A DNA stretch of 64,000 nucleotides from contig CM106586.1 in the NCBI GenBank assembly GCA_048013815.1, positions 11,284,001 to 11,348,000 of the forward strand. Reading direction: 5' to 3'. This document shows, piece by piece, positions 20,501-35,200 of the stretch; positions within the stretch are counted from its first letter, which is position 1; the number at the start of each line of letters is the position of its first letter. The notes beneath the pieces are model-generated. The model saw only the letters and a program-made list of their open reading frames with translations. It was not told the DNA's origin and did not search any database. The translations under genes and the position numbers were made by a program. Source of the DNA: Setoptus koraiensis (Eukaryota > Arthropoda).

Positions 20501-22142
20501 ATCGAAATTTAATTGCGCACAGGGTCCGCTAGGCGCGCTGTCCACGCAGACACGGCGAACGTTGGCTGCCTCAAAACGACACCGAGAGCGCCGCCCTCGC
20601 GGAAACAGTTCGTACCAGTTTGGCAAACTCAATCACAGTGGTTGTGCTCAGTGCACAGTGTGTGCCGCAACAGCAGCAGACACTCTGTGCAGCAAATTTG
20701 AATTTGATTGGGCGCCAATATCAGCTCGACGGGCCAGCCAGTTGGCTGGCCCAGTTGTATAAATCCGCGATAAATAAATGCGACGCAGATTATTTGCAGT
20801 CTCACAATCGGTGCCGATCAGAAGCCGAGCCGCCAACAAGTGGCTCGGCAAAAAGTCAAATATCTATAGTTGCTCTTTTGCATGATTTTAGCTGATGTTG
20901 TCGGTGCAATTACCTGAATGATAACATGATCAGTTGGTATTATTCAACCGAAAGAAACTGCGGCCGTCGCTCATGCCAACACCGGCTCGGCAAGACTGCT
21001 GGCAAGCTCGCCGGGCAGCACAGCTTTGTGTGTATATGAGCGTGTGTGTGTGTGTATCAGTCTCCATAAATGAATGTCGTCGGTGATGATTTTCATTTTA
21101 GAGAGATGATGTTGATGTTGTTGTTACGTCATCATCACCATAAGCTGTGTGTGTGTCGGTGTGTGTGTGTCGGTGTAATGGTATTAGGCTGACTGACATT
21201 TATAGCCGGCTCATCAGTCAGTCAACAATCGAACGGATTGAGCACAACAACATATCGGCTTGAGTGAGTTATCTTGGAGTTATCTGTGTGGTTACGCTCA
21301 CTTGTCAGGTTGAGTAGAGGCAACTGGCAATTTCTGGCTGGCAATATTGAGCCGGCAATGAGCGCTCATTGGCGGCTGCTCAGACAGGCTGCTGGTGTCT
21401 AATTGTGGACAGAGAAACTTTTCTCCGAACAAGAAAAGAATAGACAGGCCATCGATAGACGAGCGATAATTGTTGGCAGTAACGCTGTTGCGAGCGTTGC
21501 CATTGGAGCGGGTTAGCGAGTCGCTATGTCGTGGATGAGGCACGAGATGGAGGAAGAGTGTCGGAGTTGCGTACATTGTAACTTGTGCCGGTGTGTGTGT
21601 GTCTGGCATGTTTGCACCAGATTATTGGCGTTCGTCGCCGGGATAAATGGGTCTGATTTGGCTCGTCGAGCTCGTTTAGCACATTTGCAACAGCATTGCG
21701 GATTGTTTATCGGTCTGCACGCCGGCACCACAACAACAGCAGCAGCAACAACAACAACAACAGCAACAACACCGACAACGACAACAACAACATTTAGCAG
21801 ATAGTTGACAATTCTGCCAATTGTATCAGAAACATGTGGTTGTTGATGCTGTTTTTGGTTAGCTGGCTGGATTGGCATGAGCAAGGCGGCCCATGTTGCA
21901 TGGGCATGTACGAGTGGCGGCCGTGGCAAGATATGGGCATGGGATTGGCACGCAATTGGCAAGCGGCGCGCCGATCATGGCCAACGTTGAGAGATGTCAA
22001 GCGTGTTGGCACCGAAAACAAATTGTTATATCATTCCGATAATCTCCGCCGACTGCGGCTTTGTATCGTGTGTTATCGTGAACAGGCTCGAGTTGTCAAC
22101 GATGCCTGCCATATCGCCTACTACATGTATACTACACGCACA

Positions 22143-22247
22143 TACCAATATACCACAATATACCAATATACCACAATATACCAATATACCACAATATACC
22201 AATATACCGACGATATACCAATATACCGACGATATACCAATATACCG
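22143..22247. repeat. Minisatellite, ~17-18-bp units (ACCAATATACCACAATAT)
   Basis: About six units; the last three switch CACAATAT to GACGATAT. It is open in several frames but encodes only tyrosine/threonine/isoleucine repeats. Confidence 0.9.
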
Positions 22248-22845
22248 AGCCAACCGACATGCGTTGGCCATCTACGATGGCTTTCGCATTGGCAGCTTGT
22301 GCATGGGCCTAGCCAGCATGGCGTAATAGTCAATGCTGACAGTAGTTACAAGCGATGTATCATCGCAACAACAAGGACGACACCAAGGAGTGCAACAATC
22401 AACAACGAGTTGTTTATTTTCTTTCTCTGTCGCTCAAGTTGCGCTGTGACAATTTCGGCTCGGCTCGCTGCCTATACTGACACCATTGTCAGTGTTGTAT
22501 ACTGGTGACATGATGAAATATTCTCGCACTCGCATCACCTATACTCGCCATTGTGTCTAGGCACAGTGCATTTGTCACGGCGACGCTTATTTTCGCTAGC
22601 CGGCTCTCTCAGGCTCTGACAAGACCTGTCAGGTACAGGTGCCCCGGCGGCGTCAATCGCTCACGTCGGCATCGACATTGGCATCGACATGAGCGCCACA
22701 ACGGCAGCAGCGCCAGCATCAGCGCCGGCGACGTCAAATATCAAGTAGCTGCACAGGTGAGACCTTTGCTGCAAAGGCTTGGCAGCCGCGCCGAGACTCG
22801 GCGAGCCGAGCCAACTGTTGCCGACTGCTCGCTCGGATGCGCGGA

Positions 22846-22920
22846 TATTAGGATGTTCGGATATTGGGATGTTCGGATATTAGGATGTTCGGATATTAGG
22901 ATGTTCGGCTGTTCGGATGT
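22846..22920. repeat. Minisatellite, 16-bp units (GGATATTAGGATGTTC)
   Basis: About four and a half head-to-tail units with one- or two-base variants. Confidence 0.9.
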
Positions 22921-24737
22921 TGCACGGAGGCGTTTATGAGAGAGAGAGTTGGCCCGGCGAACCAAGGTTGCCGTTTATGACGTGTCGCAAACTGTTTTTA
23001 TTATCGCCGTCTCGAGACACGCCAGCCGACTGGTGAATGCGAACGAGAACAATAGATCACCGAGCAACGTGGCGTCGACTTAATTGAAGGCCCGTCGCAC
23101 GCTGCCGACACGACAGCGAGCGCCGGCGACCATGGAGCGGCGCGAATCTTTCAGAGCCGCTACTCACCGTGTTGCAGTATCGTCACAGGTGAGGCGCTGG
23201 CCGCGATGATACTGGCGCTGCCGGCTTCAGGCTGGCACAGCGCCTCACTGTGTACGTCTGTGTACAGTGTATCACAAGTTGCTGCAAGTTGCTGAGACAA
23301 GTTTCAAGTTTTACACACGCCAGCCGAATCGCACGCCAGAGACTGAAAAGTGTCAGCGTTCGAGCGTCTAACAAAGTAAGCACCAAAATACCGTGTGTCG
23401 CTCTCTAGCCACGCCATGACGCAATCACGTGAGCTAGCGCCAATCAATTAACAGTGACACTGCTCACGGTGACTGTTGGTGTGTGTGTGTGTGTGTGTCA
23501 CCTTGACGACGGCGCCGATATTGTTGAACGCGATGGGCACATTATTCAGGTATCAGCGGTGCGTATGCGTGTAATATCATGCATGTAGTGTCAGTATTAT
23601 CATATGTGTCATTGTGTGCATTATTGTACGATGTGTACGCTGTCACAATGTCATCACAATGTGTCACATGCAAACACTGTCACAGGTGAGCCAGGTAAAG
23701 TGTCACACAAACACACAATGGTCGGTAATCGAACCAGAAGCGGCGCATAAACAAAACGCAACCTGAGCCACCAGCAACCGGCGCCGACCAGTAACCGGCG
23801 ACCAGTAACCGGCGACCAGTAACGAGAGTGAAGGTCAGCTCCGTGGTCGGCGATTAGCGACCACCTACGGTCATTGGCTTCTCTGGCGGGTGCCCCTCAT
23901 CGAGCCCTTGTTACACTTGTCACTTGCGCGCAATTGGCCGGCCGGTGCGCTGTGTGTGCAACTGGTCGTAACCAGTCGTACTTGTTAGTCTCGACACACA
24001 CACTGCGAGTCTCGCAAATGAGTCTCGCTCTGCCAATCGCCGACAGAGACAGTGAAATAATTAGACTGCTTGAGCGGCGCAACAAGTCGCCCGTTCGGCT
24101 AACTAACTTGCTAATAAGCATCGAGACTCTCGATTCGAGAGCGAGCCGGCGAGAGCGAGAGTGCTCATTCATTAATAATGGAACAACGTGGCGCCTATCC
24201 TGTTTCGATTGCTCTGCCGTGCGTGCCTTGCCAGCCAGCCAGCCGACCAGCCAGCCGACCAGCCAGCCGACTAGCCAGCCAGTATCTCGCCGTGCTGGCC
24301 TGCCGATCTGCCCAACAGCCAGCCAGCCAACAACCAACGGCCAACGGCCGGCAGCCGCGCTGGCCGAGTCACTCGAAAGCGGCTCGCCAGCGCCTACCGA
24401 CAACGGCTACCTGGCCGCCATTGTTGGCGACCGGCCGGCTCGCCAGACCGGCCAGATAGCGGCCATTAGTCGATGATAATCATTATTGTCATCCGACGCT
24501 CTCGCTCGGCCATTTGAGAAGCGCGCAAACTCTCGCCAGGCGCTGGCTGGCCGGCTGGCTGGCTGGCTGGTTAGCTAGTGCTGGCTGGCTGGCCGGTGCT
24601 GGCTGGCGATGGCGAGTGTTGGCGAAAAAAGATAAATAGTCGACCAGTTCGCTGGCAGGCCGACGGGAATATTGGCGATGATCAAGTTTTCACTTGTTAA
24701 TTTCTTCCAATCGCCGGCTTGCCGATCCGTGAGCAGT

Positions 24738-24806
24738 CGCGCTCATTCATCGCCAGCGCTCATTCATCGCCAGCGCTCATTTATCGCCAGCGCTCATTTA
24801 TCGCCA
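24738..24806. repeat. Minisatellite, 17-bp units (CGCTCATTCATCGCCAG)
   Basis: Four units, two with TTCATC and two with TTTATC. Confidence 0.9.
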
Positions 24807-26158
24807 GCGAGCAGCCAAACTAACAGAACAGGTTGAAGTGACAGCGATTGTTGCAAAGGCCAATCTATTTGCATGTTGTTGTTGTTTACAATGATGATAG
24901 CGTTGCGTCATTTGCGCTTCGTGCCATGCTGTTGACCGGGCAGCGCCGGCACAATGCGCATAACGCATAACGGACGCTCGCTGGCACCTGTTGCTCGTTA
25001 CAGAACAGTAGCCACAACAGTGGGCCAGCCAAGTGGCCAGTCAGCACTGGCAGCACTGCTGCTTGTTTATGCTTACGCAACACTGCCCAACAGGTAACGG
25101 CGCTCAGGTGAGCCGCTCGGGCGAGCTGCATTCAACGTGACGGTGCTCATGTAACGGTGCCTGTGTGACGGTGCCTGTGTAACGGTGCTTACGTAACGGA
25201 CACCAGGTGAGACAGAAAAAGAAACAGATCATTGGCTGGCGAACACGAGCAGCGCGCCCGCCACAACCGCTGCACCTGTCCGATAGCGACAGTCAGCATG
25301 ACGGCCGGCCACTGATCAATGATGGTCGCTGGTGCCGCCGGCCAGCGGCGTCAGCCAACAGCAGCCGGCAACAACCAACGGCCAACAACAACCAGCGACA
25401 GCCAACAGCGGCCAACAACAACCAGCAACAACCAGAAACAAGCGCCAGTCATCGGCACATCCGACCCGAAGACGATTCCGACTGGCGGGCAACTTTGTTG
25501 TGACCAGCGTCTTGCCAGCGTGCGCTGTCTTGCGATGCGCGCGCCATCATCGCGCCATTTCTCACTGAGAAGTTCTCAGAAATGTCAAAAGGTTGTTGTT
25601 CGCTTCGCGTTCGCTCGACACACGGCAAATTCGCGCGAATTCGCCCACAAAACCGCGCGAATTTGCCCACAAAACCGCGATCAGCTGGCGACCAGCGTTA
25701 GTCGGGCGCGGTCTCGCCGGCCCGTCACTCAGTCGGTCGATCATCATGGGCTGATCAATCACAGTAACGATCGATTGCGCTGAGGCTCGCACATCCATGC
25801 GAGCCCCGCCGTCCACAGCCAACCGGTTATCCAGTGTTCTCAGAAATGTCCAGTGTGGATATTTCTGCTGATTTCGGACTATCCACTGTGCATATTGTCA
25901 GAAATATATTCCACATATAAGGCAGCCTGCGCACTGTGTCCCGTGACACCATCAAGTTGTTGCCGGTTGTGCGCACGTGACACCCTGTCACGTGGACGGA
26001 ATACGAGATAGGTGATTCGAATTGACATTTACCCGAATTAGGCTTCTTACTTGAATCGGTGTGACCGTGAATAGTGCACCTGACACGCTATTCACGAGCG
26101 ACGAGATGCGCAATGCGTGAGCATGATGTGCCAGTGATGCAACCAAGTTGACTCTTGA

Positions 26159-26223
26159 TTTAATTCGATTAGCTCGATTAAATCAAATTTATTTAATTTG
26201 AAATAGAGTCTAATCGAGTTAAA
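26159..26223. other. AT-rich 65-nt hairpin
   Basis: TTTAATTCGATTAG (26159-26172) pairs with CTAATCGAGTTAAA (26210-26223) with one wobble, and the inner arms CAAATT/AATTTG also pair, around a small central loop. It is miRNA-sized, but the inner half is weak. Candidate only. Confidence 0.35.
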
Positions 26224-26418
26224 TGGCGCCAAGTGCATGATGCAAATTGGTGGCGTGACGCTGCATGGTTGCGTCAATGCGATATGATGCAGATCGCTAT
26301 GGGCGGCGCCGCCTTGCGCGACCATAAATCATGCGTTCGACCGGCCTGAACTTGGCCGGTTGTTGTTGGCATTCGTTGATTGGCGGCCAGTTTATATCAG
26401 TTTAAATTAGTTTACATT

Positions 26419-26419
<1 letters not shown>

Positions 26420-26478
<59 letters not shown>
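26420..26478. repeat. (CA)n microsatellite, ~59 bp
   Basis: Uninterrupted CA dinucleotides. A second, shorter GT run lies at 26823-26848 and a CA run at 27760-27790. Confidence 0.97.
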
Positions 26479-26479
<1 letters not shown>

Positions 26480-27758
26480 GTTGGCAAGCTAAGATTGGCG
26501 AGCTAAGATTGGCAAGCCAAGAATCGCAGCCAAGAATCGCAGCGAAAAATCACAGCTGAAAGGTGTTCAGGTATAGCGAGAGCGGAGTGGCGAGCACAAT
26601 GAGACTGCTTTCGTTGATTTGTGAACGCACACAAACACAACGAGTGGTGAACAGCCGATGACGTAACCAACAGCAACAACGGCAACAGCGGCAACAACGG
26701 CAACAACAACAACGGCAACAACAACGGCAACAACAAGCACCGGAGGCGACTCTCGCTCTCGCTCTGATGATAATTAAGCAGTAAGATGATATTAATGTGA
26801 ATGACCGGATAAGTGCTCGGCGTGTGTGTGTGTGTGTGTGTGTGTGTAATTCATTCAGAGCCAGCCATTGGCCAGTCGGTGCGGAGCGGGTCTGGCCGGG
26901 CTTGAGTGTGTGCCGCCGATCGGCAATCGTCATTGTATTGGTGCGTGTACGATATTAATACGGCGCTCTTACGTAACTAGCCTCGCCCCTGTCGTGTCCT
27001 GTTGCTGGCAGGCTGCGAGTCACAGTTTGTTTGCGTTGCCGAGTCGGCTGGGCCGAGCGTTATTGGCACTATTGGCTGGCATTGGCGCCGACGACCACAC
27101 CAGAGCCAGCCAGAGCCAGCCAGAGCCAGCCAGAGCCAGCCAGAGACGAGCGAACAGAAACGGGAGGCCTGAGGGCCGAATCAGGTCGCGAGCGACGCTG
27201 GCACAAGGTTGAATTTAAGGTGTCTTGCTTTTTATTATTTTTGAATTGTCACAGCCGGTGCCTATCCGATCGCACAGCGTTGTTATTAATTATCGGCCCT
27301 TGTTTGCGCCATTAATTAGATTAGACACACACACACTTGCATTCAAATTCATGATTCAATGGTTTGCCCATGGCTTGCCAGTGGTTAGGCCAGCCAGTGG
27401 CTAATGATAGGCATGCACAGTGGCGACATTGAAGCAACTTTGTGTCGCGCCAGCAAGCCAACAACGCCGACAGTAACAACAACTCTCAATCGAGCGCTCT
27501 AATCACTAATCACGCTGATCACTAATAACAGTTATTTCATTATCACACCATCTCGACTTTCTCAACATTCAATATTCAATATCCACCCGTGAATGCGCCC
27601 CATCAAACCCAATGCGATTGTCCCATTGTATGGCCATGTCCAGTCCTGGCCAGGATACTGTTCGTGGAGCGGCTCAGGCAAATGGACTTGTTGCGCCACA
27701 GTTAGCAGCACGCAACATATTCACACGCACAGAATTGGTCATTTAGACCGCACACTGT

Positions 27759-27791
<33 letters not shown>

Positions 27792-29825
27792 AATTTAGCT
27801 AACCAATTTAGCCACCAATTTAGCCAATTGATTGGGCCGAGCAGCAGTCGACAACAATCGGCACAACAATAACAATAATTGGCTCACATAACAGCATCCA
27901 CGCGTGAACATTGTTGTGGCCGGCAACTCGTAGCGCCGGGGCCCCAACAAAACAACGAGCAAACACCGAACGGCAGTGTCAATATTTGTCGATTTGCAAA
28001 TTCGCCGAGCAGCAACAATTTTGCAAATCAGCAATCTCGCAGACAACGATAAGCAACAACAAGCAACAACAACAACGACAACGATAAGCAACAACAACGA
28101 CAACGATAAGCAACAACAACAGCATCAAGCAACAACAACGACAACAAGCAACAACAACAACGACAACGTTAAGCAACGACGAGCAACAACAACAAGCGAC
28201 AAGACAACAGCAATAAAGGCGACCAACGAAGAGAGAATCGCCGACGAATCAAGCGACCACGACAAAGAAGCCAAAAGAAGCAACCAGAAAAGAACAACAA
28301 GTGTCCATTGTGCGTGTCACTTTCGCTGAAACGATCGGCATGCGGCCAGAAGAGGCGACCAGCATCCATTGAGCACCGAGCGTCAATTGTTGTTGACTCA
28401 TTATATTGACCCATAAATTCCTGTCTGTCCCACAGTGGCCCTATTAGGCATTATTGAAGCGAGCGATGTCAAAGCTGACAAGCCTACAATACAAGCAACC
28501 TGTTGCAGTCTGTGTGCGTCTGTCAGCGCTGTTTGTCTGACTGTTTGATAAAAGCTGATAAAAGACCAATTTGGCTGCTTGCATATGAAATTTTATTTCT
28601 ATTTTTTTTATATATGAATTGGCGTAAAATTATTTTATTTGGCCCATCGTCGCAACACACCATTCAGCAGCCATCGACGCGCAAACACTGCGCGCGCTCA
28701 TCGGCATACCGACGGCCTCCACCTACAACAACAGCCAACAACAACCGACAACAACAGCCGACAACAGCAACATCCAACAGCAACATCTAACAACAACAGC
28801 AACAGCCAACAACAACAGCAACAGCAACAGCCAACAACAACAGCAACAGCCAACAACAACAGCAACAGCCAGCAACGACTCACCTGTCCGCGTGAGTCCG
28901 TTGCAGTCGCCGAATAATCGCCGGCTTTGTGAAGTGAAAGTCACAGCCAGCGAGAGAGACTTGATGAGCATTATTATCATATTATATTAGGCAAACACAC
29001 GTTGCTTGTTGATTGCTATTATTCAGTTGGCAGACGGTGGCGACAATCGACAATTCATTATCATTGCACAACACACAATGGCGGCGCTGATTTATGTCCC
29101 TCGTTGAGGCATTGTGTTGCGCATCGCACTACTAGCAGCCATCATCGGTACAGCTCATCGTCTTGGCTTGTGTTCAACGCTGGCGATAGGCACACAATGC
29201 CCAACTAATGCCCACGCGGTGCCCAGATGATACTGGATAGTGCCAATTTGGATAGCACCAACTTGGATAATACAAGGGGCCAACAGCGAGTTGTGCGAGT
29301 TGCGCGAGTTGCGTGAATTGCGCGAATTGTGCTAGTTGTGGCGAGACCGCATCACCTTAGCTCGGCCGATTGACTGGAAATCGATAATTATTTAATTGGT
29401 CAATCAGACATCTAGACCGTGATCAGGTGATCGAGCAATTGCATTGTGAGGCTGTATGCGGGTGGCTCAACTCGTGGCAAGCGACAAGTAAGCACGAGCA
29501 GCCGACAACCGACAAACGACAACTGACAACCAACAGCTGACAACCAACAGCTGACAACCGACAGCTGACAACTGACAGATCATCATCGTTGCGGCGACAT
29601 TGATAAAATCAGCGACAGCGGCACAATACGAGGAAGTGACACACGATTAATTAATAATTAATTGTTACTGTTAGATGCGCCTCGAGATAACAGTGGACAG
29701 CCACTGATGCGCACCTATGCCAAGTGTTTGTTTTGCCGATGCCGTTCTCAATTGTCATTTATCAGCGGGTGCGATAAGCGCAGCGAGTGAGCAAACAAGC
29801 AGCAATCGACAGCAACGCGCCAATC

Positions 29826-29945
29826 AGGCCGATCGAGCCAACAATAGCAATCGAGCCAATAGCAGCAATCGAGCCAATAGCAGCAATCGAGCCAATAGCA
29901 GCAATCGAGCCAATAGCAGCAATCGAGCCGATAATAGCAATCAAG
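29826..29945. repeat. Minisatellite, 18-bp units (CAATCGAGCCAATAGCAG)
   Basis: About six near-identical 18-bp units. Because 18 is a multiple of 3, long frames stay open on both strands; no gene is inferred. Confidence 0.9.
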
Positions 29946-32105
29946 CCGCGACACGGCAAACAGTGGCAGCCGCGTGCCTAGTGTTTGACAGCGGCCAAAC
30001 AAAGCGCCCAAGAAAGATCGCTGACAGTGATAGTGGTTACGTCAACGTTATTAACAAATATCATCAACGCAAAATGTCGGCGCGCCACAGCAACCGGATG
30101 ATGCTTTTTTAAGCGTTGCACAAGGCGATACCACCCAGCGGCAGCATTTCGAATATCTCTCCCACACACTTCAGCCATTTCAGTTATTTCAGCTATCGAA
30201 GTTATTTCAGCCATTTCAGTTATTTCAGCTAGTTTTTTCAGCATTTCATCATTGCTCCAGCCTGAGCGTTTTTCAGCATTTTTCGGCAAACACCGACGAC
30301 TGGCAAGCTCAGCTGACACACTCAACTGGTCGCGGGCGGCGGCAATCAGTCGACAATATCGCGATGCTATCGACACTTTGAAGCGACGTTGACGTTGCGA
30401 TCGACACAATTGACTTTCGGCGAGCGACGACAAGCGAGCGACAGGCAACGGGCCAACAAGTTGCGATAAAGCGACTGATATAACGAGTTGCGCGAGTTGC
30501 CCTTCAAAGCCATCGGCCGACTGGCGCGCCGCTTCGAGAAGACAACGCGAAGCCAATTTTTGGCTCGTTTCAGCCTGTGTGTGACACTTGTGTGAGCGTT
30601 GCTGAATCGCATATTATCGCATAGTCGCATAGATTTTGGCTGGCAAAGTGGGCAAGCGGCACAGTTTATCGCGTTGGTGGCGCGTCTAGAATTGGCCTTT
30701 GATGGGCTTTTGCGCGTTGCGATCATAACTTATCGCCACAACAACGCCAACAACAATTGAAATAATAGGCAAGATATAATAATAGTGCCATCGCAACGGA
30801 CCAACACACACACACCAGCCACAGATAAGATAAGCGGCGGGCTGCATTTGCATGTTGTCGTTGGCACGACAGCCACACACGGCAGCCGACAGACGAGCCG
30901 GCCGACAGACGAGCCAGCCAGCCAGCCGATAGACGAGCCAGCCGGCGAGCAAACAAGCGGCGCTTGGCAAACAACAAACAAGGTGTCATATCAAATCTAA
31001 TCGCGCAGCGAGCCGACGAGCCGCAGCCCGACAGCCGCAGCCCGACGCGACCGAGCAGCCGACGAGCTCAAGAGGCGGCCACGGCCAGCGACAGCCAGCG
31101 ACAGGTGACAAACAACAGGTGAGGAGCAGCAGGCAGCGACAAGTGTCAGTCGGCGACAGGTGAGCGCAGCGGCAGCCTGAAAACTTTTTCGCAATCTCTT
31201 CGCAGTCTCGTCGAGTCTTGTCAGCTCGCGCGCTCGTTGCGTTACGCTGGCACTCACAGCAGCGCCGGCGGCATAGTTAGTCCACTACTACAAATACACA
31301 AACACAAAACTTATTAGTTTATACATAATTTACACACATGCAACAATTTGAATATCGCACCGCCAGCCCTTAGCGTATAGCCCACAGCCCATAGCCCATA
31401 GATCACCGACTGGCGATAGATTGCCGATAACGCGCAGCGATAATCCCCACCACAGAATCAGTCAGTCAGTCAGTCGGTGAGATTAGACCTCAGATCGGCC
31501 GTTGGGTCGCTGCAAACGCCGCAATTGTCGATACGCCGCAATTGTCGATACGCTGCAATTGTCACATACACAGTGCGCGCTTGTTGGGCCAGATTACGCG
31601 CTGCCAGCCAGACGCGGGGATTATGACAGATTAGCGGCAGCAACCAAATATCCAATAGCCCATCGATAACGAATCAATAACGAGATGCGCGCAATGTTGC
31701 CAATTTAATCAAATTACCAGCCCAGCCAAGGTGACGGGCCTGCGATCGCACCGGCCGACCGTGAGCGCCACCAGTCAGTCGCAGCAAGCAGCAAACGGCA
31801 AACAGCAAACAGCAATCGTCGAGCAAAGAAAATCCCAACAAAAACACACAAAACGCCAACAGACACAGCAAGTGCCCCGAGTGCCGCCGTCAAGTGGCCA
31901 GCGGTTGCGATAATCAGCGCGAAGCGCAGCAAACGAACACAACGAACACAACGAACACAACGAGCGAACACGACAAACAAACAGCGAACACATTCGAATA
32001 AAATAGAAAGTGTCACAGCGAATCAGTGTCGCGATATGACCAGTTAGCCGGGCCAATCAATCGTCAGTCTTATTGGCGCCCGATTAGCATTTTCGCGAGC
32101 CCACA

Positions 32106-32219
32106 ATGGCCTCGGCGACGCACAATCGCAAGAGCTCGCTGGCTCACTTCGACACACACATCATCATAGAGCACCAGTCCAACAATCAAGACCAACAGAC
32201 ACCCAACGCAACAGCAACC

Positions 32220-32251
<32 letters not shown>

Positions 32252-35200
32252 CGATAATAACAATGATAATTATGCGATGCAGCTACACGACTTGCACGAC
32301 ATTCAAGATTTCCTCGACGCGCACCACGAGACATCGGACAGTGAGCCAGTGTCGCAACAGCAACAGCAGCAACAACAACACACCAATTACGACTGCTCCA
32401 GAGCTATCGACGACGACTATTATCTACTAAATTATTATCCCATCGCACAACACACCAGCGCCAGCGGCAGCAAGCCAGTGACGGGCGCAATTGATGCAGC
32501 GGGCGCCACCAACAAACCGCCAGTTGACACAGTGAAACATTCCAATGGGGCCCAATCACTCGCAAATCAAATAGAGCGGCCAGACAACGACAATCTTGTG
32601 AACCACAAGAGCCGACACAAACTCGAACAACAACACCAACAACATCCGCAACAGCAGCCAATGTCGGCCGCTAATTACTGCAACCGGCAACAATTAATTA
32701 AGCCGAGCGACGCTATGCTAAAGAGCAGCACAAATAAAACCACCAAGTCCAACACCGGCGCAACAGCCACAGCTACCTCAGTTGCCAGCATGGCAGACAG
32801 CCAACAAAACAGGCCAATCAATAGTTTAGACGTGCCAGATATGGGGCCGACGTTCAAAGGCGAGCACAACAACAACAACAGACAGGTAGCAAACGAGAAC
32901 GGCGCCAACAATTATGCGTCAGGCGCGCATAGGTACCAGCTCGATCAGCATGCCAACCGCATAACAGCCGAGAATAACAATAACAGCAGCAGATATTGTC
33001 ATGCAAGCCAGATATCAAAAATGTTGTTTGATTGCTCGCCGCGTCAAAGTTACAACAGCAACAACAACAACAACAACAACAACAACAGCAACAACAACAA
33101 CAGCGGCAACAACAACAATAAGCATCAATTGTATCACGAGATAGATTCGTCGTTTGGTCTCGCCGAGGAGAGCAGTCCCTTCAGCAGTGGTAAGTCATTA
33201 ATTAGGCTCATTTGCATGCGCTGCTACATTATTGCGTCATTATGATCATTACAAGACGGGTGGTGGGTTGTCGAGCGTTGCCGTGTTGAGTGTAGTCGCG
33301 TGGGCGCGCTAGCTACTTAATTAAGGCCACCGCGTTGAGACCTAATGCCTAATTAGCGACAATTAGCCGGACCGCGTCGGTTGCGTCGGTCGCTTCGGTT
33401 GCGTCGGTCGCGTCGGTTGCGTCGGTCGCTTCGGTTGCGTCGGTCGCTTCGGTTGCGTCGGTCGCTTCGGCTGCGTCGGTCGCTTCGGCTGCGTCGGTCG
33501 CTTCGGCTGCGTCGGTTGCGCCGTTTGAGTCAGTTGCGTCGGCCGCATCGGTGAGACAACAACGCCAACAATCATCTAAAATCAAGTGGCGATAAATAGA
33601 CGAATGTGTGTCAGACGAGGTGCCGAGTTGACGGCGCACAAGCGAGCACTTTTGCCGGTTAGCTGTCGTTTGTGATCGTTGGCCATGCTCGGCCATGCTC
33701 GACTCACACTGTCGCCGATCACAATTGCGACATTGCCGGAATTTCGCATAGTGACACTTATCGAGGGATTGCATGTTTGTAAGTTTGTCAGTTCTATAAT
33801 TACAAGTCAAATTTTAAATTGTTCTAATGTCAGCTCAAATACAATCGGCGTGATTAATCGGTGGCGAGCCTGATGCGATTATGTAATATGCGCAAGCACG
33901 ACCACGACCACGACAATGATGCGAACAACAAATGTAAACATTGACAGTAGCTCACTGTCAGTGGCAGCTCGCGAGTTTAGCTGCGTCTCTCAACGTCAAT
34001 TGAGACACGGAGCAAATGCAATTACCTAAAATGATTGCTCCTATTCCATCCCACTGTTAGAGAGAAAGAGAAGGAGGCCCGAGCGTTAAAGAGCTCGAGA
34101 GGCAGTGATCAGCTCGCAATAGTGAAAGAGAGAAGGTCATCAAGTGGATGACATTTGGCCACTGTCGTAACCAGTTTACCTGTCAGTCATTATCGTGCGC
34201 TGTTGGCAAGAAAGCAGACTGCAGCTCATTGTTGACTCATTAAACGACTTGCCGAGAGTGGCTCGTAATGGTGATAATCGCAACGAGCCATTGATAACAA
34301 ACGCTCTATTCAGCTCTACGCGTCTCTGTCAATTGTGATTACTAATCAACTTGCTGCTTTGCTGTCTTTGTCTCTGTTGTCTCATTTAGGTTCGGATCGC
34401 GAATCTATAGTATCAAACACAAGCACGTGCACTGTGCCACAAGAGCGACTAGCCGTCCGACTGACGCCACAATCACATGTTGTGTCATCGATATCGGCAT
34501 TAAACAATCTGCTAACTAATGACAAACGTGCCACTGCAAATAATCACCACGATAGTCAGAGTTATGATTGCGATAAACAACAACAACAACAACAGCACCG
34601 ACTAACGTCAATTCGCGTCGACATGCATCACGACGAATATCAGCAACAATTTGACCGGCAACAGCAACTGCAATCGTCGTCGTCGTCGTCATCATCGTCG
34701 TCTTCGTCGTCGTCGTCGTTGTTGGGCAACAATGCCAATGACGCAAATGGTCGCATGCAAATTCAATTAGGAGCTAATATGTGTTCGACAATAGCAACAA
34801 GCAACAGCAACAAAAAACATCATTCTGACACTGCTGACACCAGTTACCAAAGCAATGGCTACACCAGCCCTGACACACACACAACAACTACAACCGACAA
34901 CAACAACAGGTTAATTACGGAGGATAATGTTAATTACGAGCCATCGTCTTCTGTCGCAGTCGAAGAGGCGACAGTTGGTGACAACGACAGTCAGCAGATC
35001 AAAACAAAGCCACATGACACCCTACTGACGAATCGCCTTCGACACCAGCCAGCTACGACAACCACAATTCATCATCAACAACAATCTTTGTATCATCATG
35101 ACGATGGCGCCAGAAAGCAGCTAGCTAGCGTGCAGCATCAACAGCAAGCGGCATCATCATCGCTCATCATGATGGAAAGTGGTGACGAGCAACGGTTTAC

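Larger units (their letters stand above)
20501..32105. other. Long gene-free stretch with many micro- and minisatellites
   Basis: No exon with homology on either strand. Open frames here arise from GCCA/CAGC, CAA and CA repeats. The region is dominated by GCCAGCCAGCCA-type arrays (24220-24280, 24540-24600, 27100-27145, 30900-30950) and CAACAG/CAACGA arrays (21720-21795, 26665-26735, 28040-28195, 28725-28875). The last few hundred bases before 32106 presumably contain the promoter and 5' UTR of the Ets gene. Confidence 0.6.
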
